Assembly: GCA_015229045.1 (NCBI GenBank)
Contig: JADGCJ010000028.1
Span: 1-32,684, forward strand
From: Magnetococcales bacterium
Lineage (GTDB): Bacteria; Pseudomonadota; Magnetococcia; Magnetococcales; DC0425bin3
Direction of reading: 5' to 3'
DNA: 32,684 bases
A program made the translations under genes and the position numbers. Each line of letters begins with the position of its first letter. The stretch's first letter is position 1. Under the pieces are notes generated by a model, which was not told where the DNA came from, searched no databases, and worked only from the letters and a program-made list of their open reading frames with translations. This document shows, in pieces, positions 22,751 to 32,564 of the stretch.

Positions 22751-23759
22751 GAAAAAGACGCCGTTGACGCACCATACGTGCCGCCAGGGCCAGGGCGGCG
22801 ATCAGGGAACCCGCATCGGCCAGGCCCCGGCCAGCGATATCGAAGGCCGTGCCGTGATCGACGCTGGTCCGGACGATGGGCAGACCCAGGGTGACATTGA
22901 CTGCCCGGCCAAAAGCCAACATCTTCAGCGGGATCAGGGCCTGATCGTGATACATGCACACCACGGCATCGTAGGTGCGACGCGCCTGGGGATGAAACAG
23001 GGTATCGGCGGGCAGCGGACCGCGCAGGGTTCCGGGTGGATAACGTTCGGCCAGGGAGGCACAAACCGGAGCGATGAGTCTTTGTTCCTCAAGGCCAAAA
23101 GCCCCGTTTTCACCGGCGTGGGGGTTCAAACCCGTCACCGCCAGTCGGGGCTGGGCAAGACCAAAATCCTGCGGCAAGGCGGCAAGCGTCGTGGTGATGA
23201 TGCGGGTCAAAAGGGGTTCATCCAGCGTCGTCGCGACCGAAGCCAGCGATTGATGAATCGTCGCCAGAACCACCCGCAAACCACGACCCACCAGCATCAT
23301 GACTGCCTGTTCCGCACCCGTACACCGTGCCAGCAACTCCGTGTGGCCCGGGATGGCATGGCCGGCGGCGTGCAACACCCCCTTGTGAATGGGTGGGGTC
23401 ACCACGGCGTCAACCCGCCCGGCCAACGCCAGACGACATGCCATCTCGATGCTCTCCACCACGGCGGCGGCATGGCGGGGGTTTGCGACGCCAAATTGCA
23501 GGTACTCCGGGGAGATCCTCTTGTTTGTTGCCAACAAACCGGGCAGGTGACGTGGCAAATCCCTGGCCTCTTCAGGCGTGGCGACCAGTTGCCCGATACA
23601 GGGAATCTCCAACCGCCTGGCGGTCCAGGTCAATACCTGGGGGTCACCCACAAAGAGCCAACGCGGTCCACGGAGCTGTCGCTGTGCCCGGGCGGCAAAG
23701 GTCTTGAGGAGGATCTCCGGACCTACACCAGCCGGATCCCCCATGGTGATGGCCAACAT
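22734..23759 (-). CDS. pdxA: PdxA, 4-hydroxythreonine-4-phosphate dehydrogenase
   Basis: A 341-residue NAD-dependent enzyme that oxidises 4-phosphohydroxy-L-threonine in the DXP-dependent pathway to pyridoxal 5'-phosphate. Start ATG 23759 gives the family's typical N-terminus MLAITMGDPAGVGPEI. Other conserved elements: TPPIHKGVLHAAG with metal-ligand His, PGHTELLA, GLNPHAGENGAFG and the YHDQALIPLKML segment near residue 260, followed by NVTLGLPIVRTSVDHGTAFDIAG-type C-terminus (about 275-300). It begins 10 bases after the surA stop, so it is translated from the same operon. Confidence 0.97.
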   Translation of the reverse strand: MLAITMGDPAGVGPEILLKTFAARAQRQLRGPRWLFVGDPQVLTWTARRLEIPCIGQLVATPEEARDLPRHLPGLLATNKRISPEYLQFGVANPRHAAAVVESIEMACRLALAGRVDAVVTPPIHKGVLHAAGHAIPGHTELLARCTGAEQAVMMLVGRGLRVVLATIHQSLASVATTLDEPLLTRIITTTLAALPQDFGLAQPRLAVTGLNPHAGENGAFGLEEQRLIAPVCASLAERYPPGTLRGPLPADTLFHPQARRTYDAVVCMYHDQALIPLKMLAFGRAVNVTLGLPIVRTSVDHGTAFDIAGRGLADAGSLIAALALAARMVRQRRLFHVQRM

Positions 23760-23769
23760 GGGGGATTTC

Positions 23770-25080
23770 TCAGCGAATCTCGACGAAAGCCCGCAGGCGC
23801 AGATCCCGCTGCCATTGGCGATAGAGATCCTGCATTTTGGTCTCTCGCAGACGGCTCTCCAGTTCTGCCCGGTTGTTGCCGACCGAGTCGGCAGCAAGCA
23901 GCCGCCTCTCCTCGAGAAGGATCAAATGCCAACCGAAACGGGTGCGTACCGGGGGGCTGACCATTCCCTTATTCAGGGAGAAGGCCGCATTTTCAAATTC
24001 AGGGACCATCAATCCCCGGCCAAACCAGCCCAGATCCCCGCCATCCGCAGCGGTGGCATCCTGCGAGTAGGTACGGGCCAGCTCCTTGAAATCATCCCCC
24101 TCTTCCCAGGCCTTACGCAGGGAGAGGATTTTCTCCCGTACCCGGTTCTCCTCTTCTCCATCGGCAACCTCGGACAGTTTGAGCAGGATGTGACGCACAT
24201 GCAGCTCCTCTTTCGAGCCTCTCCTGGCACTTGCCGGGGCACTTTTACGTTCCAGAACCTGAAAGACATGGTACCCCTGCGCCGTCCGCAAGGGTCCGGC
24301 CACTGCCCCGCCAACCAGTTGAAAAACCACCTTTTCCAGATCCGGAACCATTTCGCCACGCCTGAACCAGCCCATGTCACCCCCTTTGAGGCCGGTGGCG
24401 TCATCCGAGTACTGGCTGGCCAGTGCCGAGAGGGACTCGCCGGCCCGCAGGCGCCGGACAATCTCTTCGGCCTGTTGGCGCAGTTTGTCGACTTGGCTCG
24501 AGGGCATTTTTTCATCGGTGGCCAGGAGGATATGCCCGAGGTGGATCTGTTCCGAGCCATCGCTGCTGTCCAGGTTTCCTTGCAGGTCCTTGATCTCTTC
24601 TTCGGAGACTGCGACAAGCGGGCGAATCACCTGGTTGATCAAATGGGACTGCAAAATTTCCTGGCGCAGATCCTCGCGGAACTCGTTCTGGTCGACGCCT
24701 TGTTTGTTCAGCTCTTTCAGGAAGGCGTCGGTGGAGAGTTTATTGTTTTTCGCCACCTGCACCACGGCTTGGTCGATATCCTTGTCGGAGATGTGGATTT
24801 TGAGTTCGCTGGCCTTGTGTTCGCGCAGCTTGCGCTGGATCAACTCCTCCAGGGCACGTTTGCGTATCTGCTCTTCGTCGCGCAACTCGCCGCTTTTCGT
24901 CAGGCGCCGAACGACCGGATCAGCCACCCGATTGACTTCGCTGGAGGTGATGATGTCCCCTTCCACCACAGCGACAATGCGGTCCAATTGCCCGGCATGT
25001 GCTGCAAGAGGCACGCCCCACCACAGACAGAGGGATAAAACCGTCAACATGGGCTTGGTCATGGATCGTTGCACCACCAC
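23770..25080 (-). CDS. surA: SurA, periplasmic chaperone / peptidyl-prolyl isomerase
   Basis: A 436-residue periplasmic protein that chaperones outer-membrane beta-barrel proteins, including LptD. Signal peptide in about residues 7-29 (cleavage after AAHA), then the SurA N-domain (DRIVAVVEGDIITSSEVNR), and two parvulin domains, with histidine-containing HLGHILLATDE and HVRHILLKLSE openings and GGDMGWF/GGDLGWF signatures. The region of several tandem GTG codons after GAGGAG (25080, 25077, 25074) holds the likely start; ATG 25062 is a less well spaced alternative. Gene order next to lptD is classic. Confidence 0.95.
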   Translation of the reverse strand: MVVQRSMTKPMLTVLSLCLWWGVPLAAHAGQLDRIVAVVEGDIITSSEVNRVADPVVRRLTKSGELRDEEQIRKRALEELIQRKLREHKASELKIHISDKDIDQAVVQVAKNNKLSTDAFLKELNKQGVDQNEFREDLRQEILQSHLINQVIRPLVAVSEEEIKDLQGNLDSSDGSEQIHLGHILLATDEKMPSSQVDKLRQQAEEIVRRLRAGESLSALASQYSDDATGLKGGDMGWFRRGEMVPDLEKVVFQLVGGAVAGPLRTAQGYHVFQVLERKSAPASARRGSKEELHVRHILLKLSEVADGEEENRVREKILSLRKAWEEGDDFKELARTYSQDATAADGGDLGWFGRGLMVPEFENAAFSLNKGMVSPPVRTRFGWHLILLEERRLLAADSVGNNRAELESRLRETKMQDLYRQWQRDLRLRAFVEIR

Positions 25081-25149
25081 GCTCTCCTCATTTTTTGATG
25101 GGTTACGGTCAGGACAGTTGCGGAACTGACGCCTGTACCGAAACCGGCC

Positions 25150-27360
25150 TCAGTTGATGCCATAACCACCCAGTCCCTTGAAGTTGATCAAAAATCCAGC
25201 AAAGCTTCCACCATGGTCGGCAGTGTTGGCCGACAATCTGCGACCGGCGATCAGTTCCAAGGACCAGCACTCATGCTGATAGATCAGCCCTGAACGCCAA
25301 TCCTTGACCGCGTTTTGCTCCAGGGAGTAGTTGAGTTTTTGTGACCAGCGCCATTTTTCCAGCAAGGCAAAATTGGCGCCCAGGGCGGCATCCTTGATGG
25401 TCTCCGCGGCTGCCGGTCGATTCAAATTGAAGCCGACATCATACTTGTCCTTGTCGGCTGTGGCATATGACAAAACAGCGCTGGCGGAGACGAAGGATCC
25501 GGTGTAGGGATTGTAGCGCGATCCTGTCGTCATCGACCAGCGCTCTGACAAAAACATGTTCAGAGAGGCCACCCCATCCGAGAAAGAGTGGCCATTCTGG
25601 TAGTCCCGCTGTCCTTCGGGCGCCCAGCGCTGGCCGACGGTCAGCAGGGCCACCTCACGCACCATGCCGGTGTCGGTCTGGCGTCCGAGCAGGCGATTGG
25701 TCACCCCGTAGGTGAGCCAATGACCGCCGCTGATACGATCAATTCCCGGATAGAGGTTGGTGGCAAACAGATTGGAAGCGGACAACTCCCTCAAAATGGG
25801 ATCGTTGTTGGCGACGTTGGCCTGCGAGTCATAGTTGGGAACCTTGTTCTGGCCGTTGACGGTGTTGATGGTGAGCTGCACACTTGGTTCCACGGTGTGT
25901 TTCAAGGCCGCAAAATGAAAACCGGGTTGTTCGGTCCGGGTGTAGGTGCGTTGCAGGTGAGTGTCCAGACGCACGTTGACCAGGGTGGCCTCCCGATGCG
26001 AGGAGCCATCGGTCTGGTCCCCGACCTGGAGCGGATTGCCGTTGGTGCGATAGAGGGTTTCGCGCATGCCAACCTGGGCCTGCATCTGCCCGAAAGGCAG
26101 GGAGCGGGAGTAATCCAGGGTCGGGGCGAGATCGACGCGGTGGGTCATGTCGCCGGACAACTGGTAGAAATTATCGAAGCGGGCGCTGTTGACCATACGC
26201 CAGCGCGGTCCCAGAAGGGGCAGGGGACGATCATCCACCAGCCGGGTAAAAGGCAGCTGTTGAACGGTTTGCCGGTCATTGCTGACCTGCAAATCCTCAA
26301 ACCAGCGTACGCCGGTTTCGACGCCGGTGTAGGTCTCGCCGTGCGACCAGACCCGGTTCAAGGAGGCATAGGAGTCCAGGTGGCGGTGGCTGCTCTCGAC
26401 CAGTTTCTGGTCAAAATCGTTCATATAATTTCGGGTGCGGACCTGTTCCAGCCGTGTCCTGGCGAGCCAGTCATCCAGGCGACGCAGGTCATCAAAGGTC
26501 AACAATCCCCGGTATTCATTCGTTTTGGTATCACGGATGCCGTGCAGTTCAAAGTCGCCCTGATACCCGACCCCCAGATAGCGATACTGCACCTTGCCCA
26601 TCGTACCGCGCCGCGTGGTTGGATGCAGGGTCAAGGTGGCATCCTGGTCGGGCGCGATATTGAGGTAGTAGGGTATATCCATCTCCAGGCCATTGGCTGA
26701 GCTGACCTGGGGGGTGGGAACGAGAAAACCTGATCGCCGGGTATCGCGCAGGGGGTGGCTCCACCAGGGGGTGTAGGCCATGGGCCAACCGTGCAGATAG
26801 AGGGTGACGTTTTCGGCGGTGGCCTCGTTTTCCTGGCGATTGATCTTGATGAGATCGGATTTGAGATACCAGGGTATGGGGTCGCAGTTGCAATTGGTGG
26901 AGGTGGCCTCTTCCAGGGTCAAGGTGTTGCGGTCGTGCAGGATCACTTTTTTGGCGGTGGCATGCCCGCCCGAGCTTGCCATGTCAATTCTGGCCTGTGC
27001 CAGATAGCCGCGATCATGGTTGGGTTCCAGGTGCAGGTGGGAACCGGAAAACCGATCGCCGTTGCGATACAGGTTGACTTCGCCACGGGCATCGATCTCC
27101 TGGGTCTTGAGATGGTAGGCGACTTCGTTGGCATCCAGAGTGAGCTGCGCATCGCGCTTGATATGGACATGACCTCTGGCGACCAGTCGATGGCCTTCCT
27201 GATCCTGTTCCAGGTGATCGGCCTCGACTTCCAACGGAAAGGCGGTCTCTCCCCATCCGGATCGAGGTGTCAGCCCCACGACAGACAGCAGGCACAGCCA
27301 CAAAACCCCGGACCACCCTCCTGCCTTCTGTGTTTTTGTTTGCGACGATCCGTTTTTCAT
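25150..27360 (-). CDS. lptD: LptD, LPS-assembly outer-membrane protein
   Basis: A 736-residue outer-membrane protein that, with LptE, inserts lipopolysaccharide into the outer leaflet. Signal peptide (about 1-37, ending near GWGETAFP), an OstA-like beta-jellyroll N-domain (about 42-160: ADHLEQDQ, ARGHVHI, ANEVAYHLKTQEIDARGEV), and a long C-terminal beta-barrel. The conserved pattern TSTNCNCDPIPW contains a Cys pair, and YTPWWSHPLRDTRRSGFL is a strong LptD signature. Slightly shorter than the E. coli protein (784 aa), within family range. First gene of the surA-pdxA-ksgA run. Confidence 0.95.
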   Translation of the reverse strand: MKNGSSQTKTQKAGGWSGVLWLCLLSVVGLTPRSGWGETAFPLEVEADHLEQDQEGHRLVARGHVHIKRDAQLTLDANEVAYHLKTQEIDARGEVNLYRNGDRFSGSHLHLEPNHDRGYLAQARIDMASSGGHATAKKVILHDRNTLTLEEATSTNCNCDPIPWYLKSDLIKINRQENEATAENVTLYLHGWPMAYTPWWSHPLRDTRRSGFLVPTPQVSSANGLEMDIPYYLNIAPDQDATLTLHPTTRRGTMGKVQYRYLGVGYQGDFELHGIRDTKTNEYRGLLTFDDLRRLDDWLARTRLEQVRTRNYMNDFDQKLVESSHRHLDSYASLNRVWSHGETYTGVETGVRWFEDLQVSNDRQTVQQLPFTRLVDDRPLPLLGPRWRMVNSARFDNFYQLSGDMTHRVDLAPTLDYSRSLPFGQMQAQVGMRETLYRTNGNPLQVGDQTDGSSHREATLVNVRLDTHLQRTYTRTEQPGFHFAALKHTVEPSVQLTINTVNGQNKVPNYDSQANVANNDPILRELSASNLFATNLYPGIDRISGGHWLTYGVTNRLLGRQTDTGMVREVALLTVGQRWAPEGQRDYQNGHSFSDGVASLNMFLSERWSMTTGSRYNPYTGSFVSASAVLSYATADKDKYDVGFNLNRPAAAETIKDAALGANFALLEKWRWSQKLNYSLEQNAVKDWRSGLIYQHECWSLELIAGRRLSANTADHGGSFAGFLINFKGLGGYGIN

Positions 27361-27392
27361 GCGTTTTTTTGCGGAGGTGTTTTCGTGTCAAC

Positions 27393-27474
27393 GGGGTCCA
27401 GGGGGCTGGCTCCCTGGCAGGTCCAGGACAGAGTCCTGGTGGGGTTTGGGGCGAAGCCCCAATAAAGTCTTTCA
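27393..27474. repeat. GC-rich hairpin repeat, copy 3 (inverted, diverged)
   Basis: Hairpins GGTCCAGGACAGAGTCCTGG (27420-27439 area) and TTGGGGCGAAGCCCCAA (27446-27462) lie between lptD (start 27360) and the stop of the large PilZ gene (27529). The 27446-27470 end is the reverse complement of the left end of copy 2 (ATTGGGGCTTCGCCCCAAACC). It could serve as a terminator for the large gene above it. Confidence 0.65.
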
Positions 27475-27528
27475 TGCCAATATTTTTTCTCGATCACAAA
27501 AAATGATGTGTTCCAAAATAGACGCGGT

Positions 27529-30500
27529 TCAGGAGCGCAACAGGGTACTTGGGCCGCTGCTGGAGAGTTCGATCTTGTGGTGAGCGAGGATCTCCTGCAT
27601 GACCAGGAGTCCGTAGCGGGAGGTGTCCTCATGGATGGTCAGGGTCATGTCATTCCCGACGATGCGTACCACGCGACAGGGGAATCCTGTTTCGTCCGGC
27701 AGGTGCAGAAAGCGGAAGGTTCCCGACATCCCCTCTCTCACGGGGGGGGGTGCATCCGTGGCTGTTGGGCGTAGTCTCATTCTGACTCCGGTGATACTGA
27801 CATCTTCCGTGGTGCCACGGTGGACGACCCCATGTGCCGTTGCAAACTCGGATTCGATTTTCAGCAGGGATCTTTCCGTTTCCCGGCGTGATCCGACATC
27901 CTCCGTATGATTGCGGAAGGGAGAGTATCCCGTCTGGCCTTCTCTGGCAATCGCTCCACTCTTTTCCCTCGGTTGACTGCGTGCCACGATATACCCCGCC
28001 TGTTCGTTCTGGGTGATGGGGGTGGCGACAGGTTTTTCCTTGAACGTGCTCCCTTTGCTGCGCACGGCGACGGCCCAATCCCCTTTGGCACTCTTGCGGA
28101 TGCTCTCCTTTTCCGGGAAGAGGTCGTGGACCTCTTCGGTGGGAAAGAGGGTTTCGGTCGGTGATGCAGGGAAAGAGATCTCCCTTGCGCGGGTCTGTTC
28201 GGACCAGGTCTGTGCCGGTGCGGGTTCCTGGATCTCCTGGCCTTTGGCGACGGCCGGTGTGTTGGAACGCACCACGGGGTGACTCAAGGCAACTTTGGCG
28301 TCCATCAACTGGTCGCGGAGCTGCTGGGAGCGGACGCGCAGCTGGTTGAGTTTGATGACGGTATCCTCTCCCTGATCGACAATGTCTTGTTGGTTGTATT
28401 CTTGAGCGGTCGCTACAATTTTTTCCGCTTCCTCGGTAATTTGCTGATAGACCTTGTCTCCTCCCACGAGTTTCCAGCTCTGGTAGTCGACATCACCGCT
28501 GACCAGGCCCACCTTGATCTTGACCAGCAGGCGATTGACGTCGGCACACGTCTCTTCGATTTCCCTGGAGAACTGGCTCTTTTTTCGATCCAGGATGCCG
28601 ATGTCATCGATGCGTTCCAGCGCGTCCTCGATCTGGAACTCGATTGTCTTGAACTGTTCCAGTAACGAAAAGTTGTGTGGGCTCTCGTAATACAAGAGAT
28701 TGCCGAGTCCTATCTCTTTATTGTAGAGTTGCATCTCATCGGCGACATCGTTGGCGTCTTTGCCGAGACCGCGAATCATTCTTGCCTCTTCTTCAATGTC
28801 ACGGAGAATGTTGGCGTAATGATTGATCGATAATTTCCAGGCCTTGGCCCATCCACCGTCAAACTCATCGAGTTTTGTCATGACTCTTTTGATTTTATCA
28901 GTTCTCAGGGGGGATATCTTCGATAGAATATACTCAAAATCGACATTTCCCTTTTTTTCATGGAGAATGATTTTCTTTCTCTCGATCCGTCCTCTGTTTG
29001 ATATGCAAAAATCATAAAGCCATTTTTTGCGAGACCAGGGAAAGACATTCTTGTCATTGATGAAGGAGACTGAGAAAAGCCAGTAATGCACCCACCACAG
29101 GGGACAATAGACAGCGTAGATCAGGAAGTGGATCAGACTCTTCTGCAGGGAGAGCAACCATCCTTCATCTTGATGACTGATGGGACACCCTTCGCTTATC
29201 TTGACTTCGACACAACGCCATGCCTGCAGGAATCCGGAAGAACCACAGTTGGAACAGACACCCTTGTTGCCGGAGAGCGATCCTCCTGACGACGGGGGCA
29301 TATGGCCGCTCTCCTGTCTTTGTCGTCTGGCCTGTGGATCCAACTCGCTGTAGGCCATGTTGAGCGTCATTTCAAAATCGCGTTGGGATTTTGATTTTGA
29401 CTCTTCCCGGGCGTGGCTTTTCAAGGTCAACTTTTTGCACAGGTGGACGCCACAGGATTTTTTCAGACTCTCTTCAAACTGTGTCTGTCCCCGTTTCATG
29501 CCCAGAGAAATCTGGGATCCCAGCTGTGCAAAAGACAATTTTCTCAGTTTATTGTCCCAGCGCAGACCCGGATACAGGACGCCCAGAAAGCTGCATTTGC
29601 CGCGATCCACCGATCTCTGGGCGCGATCCAGGGCGCGATCCCAGGCTTCGAGTCCATAGCAGGCCTCTCTGCGCACTGCAGCGCTGAACAGGCGCACAAG
29701 CCACACCTTCCATCGGGTGAATGGCCCGGCTCTGCCTCCGGAGCACGCCAGTTCGCCATCCATCTTGTACAACCACATGAACTGGGCATCCCGCATCAGT
29801 ATTTCGGAGGGTCGTGGCAACCAGCTCAGCAGGGAAAACCACACCTCTTTTTTTTCAAAGAAGCCGCGCACCTTGTCGATGAATGCGTCATTCCATACGG
29901 CGATCGATGCCAGCTTGCGTTCAAGTATTTTTTCATCTTTTCTTGAGGTTCTCAAGGTAAAGCCGATAAACAGCAGCAGTTCGCCGAGATCGAGGGAGAT
30001 GGAGAAGGCGAGGATGGCCATCAGGATGAAACTGGCCATGGTGGCGCCGTATTCGTCGGCAAGGAAGCGGTTCAGGGCGGCGATATCCTTGTGTGCGGCG
30101 ACGGGAATCACCCCCTTTTTCAAGGCCGAGATCCCTTCGATGGCCGGCACGTCGACCGTCGCGGAGATGGTGTAGTGGACCTGGGGGGTGTTGCCATATT
30201 TGTCGACCTGACGCAGGACGGCAACATGCGATTTGATGAGTGCATTGAGTTCATTGGCGACCTCGTCGTAGATGCGCTTGTTCTCCTCGAACGAGGCCGT
30301 AATATGTTGTACCAGAGTGTTGATGTCATAGTATTCCAGAGTCATGAAGCGGCGCATCTCCGCCACCGAGCGTTCATTGGGCCGCATGATCTGGTCCAGC
30401 TTGTCCAGGTCATCGAGAATGGAGTCGTTGGTTGCCACAAAACTCTTCTGATAGCGCCCGGTCAGCTCTCGTATCTTTTCTTCGATCCCCTTGCTGAAAT

Positions 30501-31800
30501 TTAATTTGGAGCCGAGCAGAATGGCATTGATGTTCCTGGAAGTATCCGTATTGGCGTAGACACGCGGCAGATCGACCAGTCCTTCGGCATAGCCGCCGAA
30601 GACGACAAAATGTTTGGCCCAATAACGTGGACCCTTGCGGGGATCCTGGCTGGAGGCGATGCCGGAGAGCTCATCTTCGGGCAGTTTTTCAAAGGTGCTG
30701 ATGGCCTGTTGGACGGTCAGATCCAGGGCCTTTTTCAAGCCGTGCAGGGTTTGCGGATGATCCGGATTGGCCGTGCGTGTGTCACCGAGGACCAGTTCGA
30801 CACGATTTTTGATCTCCACCCACTGTTTTTGCAACTCTCCCTGTTTGGAGACCAACGAAACAATACCGTCATAATTGGTATAAATGGAAAAAAATGTCAG
30901 CAACGTGGCCAGAACAATCCACCTCGGATTGACCCCCAACGTATGGAGTAAACCCTGCCAGAAGCGCCCTTTTTCGGCGAACCCCTGAAACAGGCGCCCC
31001 TTGAAATCAAGGATGGCCAGGGAGAGAGAGATGCCGACGACAAGACCGGCAACATAACGTGCCGACTCGCCTGTATTGCCAAGAAAAAGTGTCCCAAAGA
31101 GTTTCTGGGCGAGAGGAAGTTGAAGGAGTTCGTTCACCCCACGAAACGTCGTTACCGACGATAAAAGAAAGAGCAAAACAGAAATAAAGGGTTTCAGGCC
31201 AATGATGACAGTGCGCAGCGTCGCCGAAATATTGCGTCCGATCGCTCTGAATGTCTTTTGTTTTTTTCCTGTTGGTCGCCAGATATCCCTGATCGGGACG
31301 ACCACCTGCATGTTTGCGCGTTCGTGTTCGGCAAGCGCACTGGCAACAGCATCCTGCATGGCGCCCTGGGCAGCCTGCATGTTGAGGTAAAAAAGCATCC
31401 GTGTCAGCTTGAAGAACGGGTTGTCTTCGATGCTCTCTTCGTCTCCTTTTTCGATGGCTTCCTGAAATGCCCGAAACCGATCGAGAATGGGGGTTTTGAC
31501 CTCATGCGACCTGGCAAGGCCGACCGCAGCGGCCTGTCGTTTCTCCTCTGTCAGGTTCTCCTGCAAGAGGGAGACGGCACGCAGGGCTTCCGACCACTTT
31601 TCATGGGCATGCAGAAAAAATTCCTGATAGCTCTCCCGGCAAAGAACCTGGTCTCGGTTGTAAATCGGCAGGAGACATACCGGAGTAGCGGTGTCGATGT
31701 CGACCGAAAACAGATCAACGACCGTCTGACCGTAAACGGCCAGAGGACGCAACTCCGGTTTTTCCTTTTCCTGGTCCTGCTCTTGTTCGGATATGTCCAA
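27529..31800 (-). CDS. Large membrane protein with C-terminal PilZ domain
   Basis: A 1423-residue protein of unknown function. Order: soluble N-terminal region (1-190); hydrophobic segments at about 198-216, 248-265 and 293-310; a large region (about 311-585) likely outside the cytoplasm, helical; a transmembrane segment (585-617); a soluble stretch with a Cys cluster C849/C852/C863/C872 resembling a zinc ribbon; hydrophobic segments at about 888-912; a helical region; and a C-terminal PilZ domain (about 1318-1395). The PilZ c-di-GMP motifs are present: RETER (RxxxR) and DVSITG (DxSxxG). The only upstream start seen is TTG at 31800, 20 bases after the partner gene, so translation may be coupled. 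A c-di-GMP-controlled envelope or motility function is plausible; nothing more can be said. Confidence 0.85.
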   Translation of the reverse strand: MDISEQEQDQEKEKPELRPLAVYGQTVVDLFSVDIDTATPVCLLPIYNRDQVLCRESYQEFFLHAHEKWSEALRAVSLLQENLTEEKRQAAAVGLARSHEVKTPILDRFRAFQEAIEKGDEESIEDNPFFKLTRMLFYLNMQAAQGAMQDAVASALAEHERANMQVVVPIRDIWRPTGKKQKTFRAIGRNISATLRTVIIGLKPFISVLLFLLSSVTTFRGVNELLQLPLAQKLFGTLFLGNTGESARYVAGLVVGISLSLAILDFKGRLFQGFAEKGRFWQGLLHTLGVNPRWIVLATLLTFFSIYTNYDGIVSLVSKQGELQKQWVEIKNRVELVLGDTRTANPDHPQTLHGLKKALDLTVQQAISTFEKLPEDELSGIASSQDPRKGPRYWAKHFVVFGGYAEGLVDLPRVYANTDTSRNINAILLGSKLNFSKGIEEKIRELTGRYQKSFVATNDSILDDLDKLDQIMRPNERSVAEMRRFMTLEYYDINTLVQHITASFEENKRIYDEVANELNALIKSHVAVLRQVDKYGNTPQVHYTISATVDVPAIEGISALKKGVIPVAAHKDIAALNRFLADEYGATMASFILMAILAFSISLDLGELLLFIGFTLRTSRKDEKILERKLASIAVWNDAFIDKVRGFFEKKEVWFSLLSWLPRPSEILMRDAQFMWLYKMDGELACSGGRAGPFTRWKVWLVRLFSAAVRREACYGLEAWDRALDRAQRSVDRGKCSFLGVLYPGLRWDNKLRKLSFAQLGSQISLGMKRGQTQFEESLKKSCGVHLCKKLTLKSHAREESKSKSQRDFEMTLNMAYSELDPQARRQRQESGHMPPSSGGSLSGNKGVCSNCGSSGFLQAWRCVEVKISEGCPISHQDEGWLLSLQKSLIHFLIYAVYCPLWWVHYWLFSVSFINDKNVFPWSRKKWLYDFCISNRGRIERKKIILHEKKGNVDFEYILSKISPLRTDKIKRVMTKLDEFDGGWAKAWKLSINHYANILRDIEEEARMIRGLGKDANDVADEMQLYNKEIGLGNLLYYESPHNFSLLEQFKTIEFQIEDALERIDDIGILDRKKSQFSREIEETCADVNRLLVKIKVGLVSGDVDYQSWKLVGGDKVYQQITEEAEKIVATAQEYNQQDIVDQGEDTVIKLNQLRVRSQQLRDQLMDAKVALSHPVVRSNTPAVAKGQEIQEPAPAQTWSEQTRAREISFPASPTETLFPTEEVHDLFPEKESIRKSAKGDWAVAVRSKGSTFKEKPVATPITQNEQAGYIVARSQPREKSGAIAREGQTGYSPFRNHTEDVGSRRETERSLLKIESEFATAHGVVHRGTTEDVSITGVRMRLRPTATDAPPPVREGMSGTFRFLHLPDETGFPCRVVRIVGNDMTLTIHEDTSRYGLLVMQEILAHHKIELSSSGPSTLLRS

Positions 31801-31820
31801 TTGGCCGGAATCCCGCTGGA

Positions 31821-32483
31821 TCAGGCTGAATCAGCTTCATTTTCCGGCATCTCTTGTGGCAGATGCACGACACAACGCTGCCCGCCCTTCGAGGATGCGG
31901 ACACGGTCACCACCTCATGGGAGAGACCGTAGGTCACCATGTACGGCACTTTCATGATGCCCTCCGGGTGGAGGACCTGAAACACCCCCCGCCGCATGTT
32001 TTGTTTCCATTTGACATGATGGCACACCATGTCTCCAGGTCCTACGGTGAAGCGCAATCTGACCCGGCGCTGAATCTCCCCGCCCACTTCCATACCCCAA
32101 CGTCGCGAAACGGCCAACGAGGCCTTGCTTTGGACCAGTTTCCAAAGGTCGGCTCTCATCTCTCCGTCTGTCTGGCGATCGCGGGCCATTTCCATGTCCA
32201 CTTTCGCTGTTCGGGTGAACTCATGTTCGCTGACCATGTTGTGGGAACCCTGGCGGTTGTCCAGGGGTATCTCTTCGGTAGCCAGCAGGAGTTGCTCTTC
32301 GCCCTCCTCTTCGGCGAGGATTTCGCAGGAGACCAGGGCATCAACCCCTCCGGGAAGGGTGCTTCCCGGTTGCAGGGGAGGGAAGGTACCGCCTGGGCGC
32401 CTGGGGTGCCGACTCTCAAAGGCCAGCATACCCAAACCCAGGCCCATGCTGGCACCCAGCCAAATTGGCAATAAAAAGATCAT
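31821..32483 (-). CDS. Membrane-anchored hypothetical protein
   Basis: A 220-residue protein I do not recognise. Residues 1-22 (FLLPIWLGASMGLGLGML) form one hydrophobic helix, likely an uncleaved anchor, followed by an acidic linker (about 45-80, with EEEGEEQ) and a charged domain (about 85-210) of mixed strand and helix character. It is upstream of the 1423-aa PilZ gene with a 20-base gap, so both probably belong to one operon and complex. The start at ATG 32483 is preceded by a GAGGGGG-like site. Confidence 0.75.
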   Translation of the reverse strand: MIFLLPIWLGASMGLGLGMLAFESRHPRRPGGTFPPLQPGSTLPGGVDALVSCEILAEEEGEEQLLLATEEIPLDNRQGSHNMVSEHEFTRTAKVDMEMARDRQTDGEMRADLWKLVQSKASLAVSRRWGMEVGGEIQRRVRLRFTVGPGDMVCHHVKWKQNMRRGVFQVLHPEGIMKVPYMVTYGLSHEVVTVSASSKGGQRCVVHLPQEMPENEADSA

Positions 32484-32534
32484 GGCAACCCCCTCGAGAG
32501 ACCCTTTCAGGCGACATTTGCACGGCGTCCGTAC

Positions 32535-32564
32535 AGCATAATCCGTTGCCTACCCATTTCTCAA
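32535..32564 (-). promoter_or_regulatory. Candidate sigma70-type promoter
   Basis: On the minus strand TTGAGA (32559-32564) and TATGCT (32535-32540) are separated by 18 bases, about 50 bases upstream of the ATG at 32483. It fits a housekeeping consensus loosely and is in the right place for the two-gene operon; one such match could occur by chance. The remaining sequence to the window edge (to 32684) shows no gene. Confidence 0.25.

Noticed and set aside
22497..23960. 487-codon plus-strand frame over ksgA-pdxA
   Set aside because: Antisense shadow of two conserved housekeeping genes.
25588..26700. 370-codon plus-strand frame inside lptD
   Set aside because: Antisense to the lptD barrel region; no domain resemblance.
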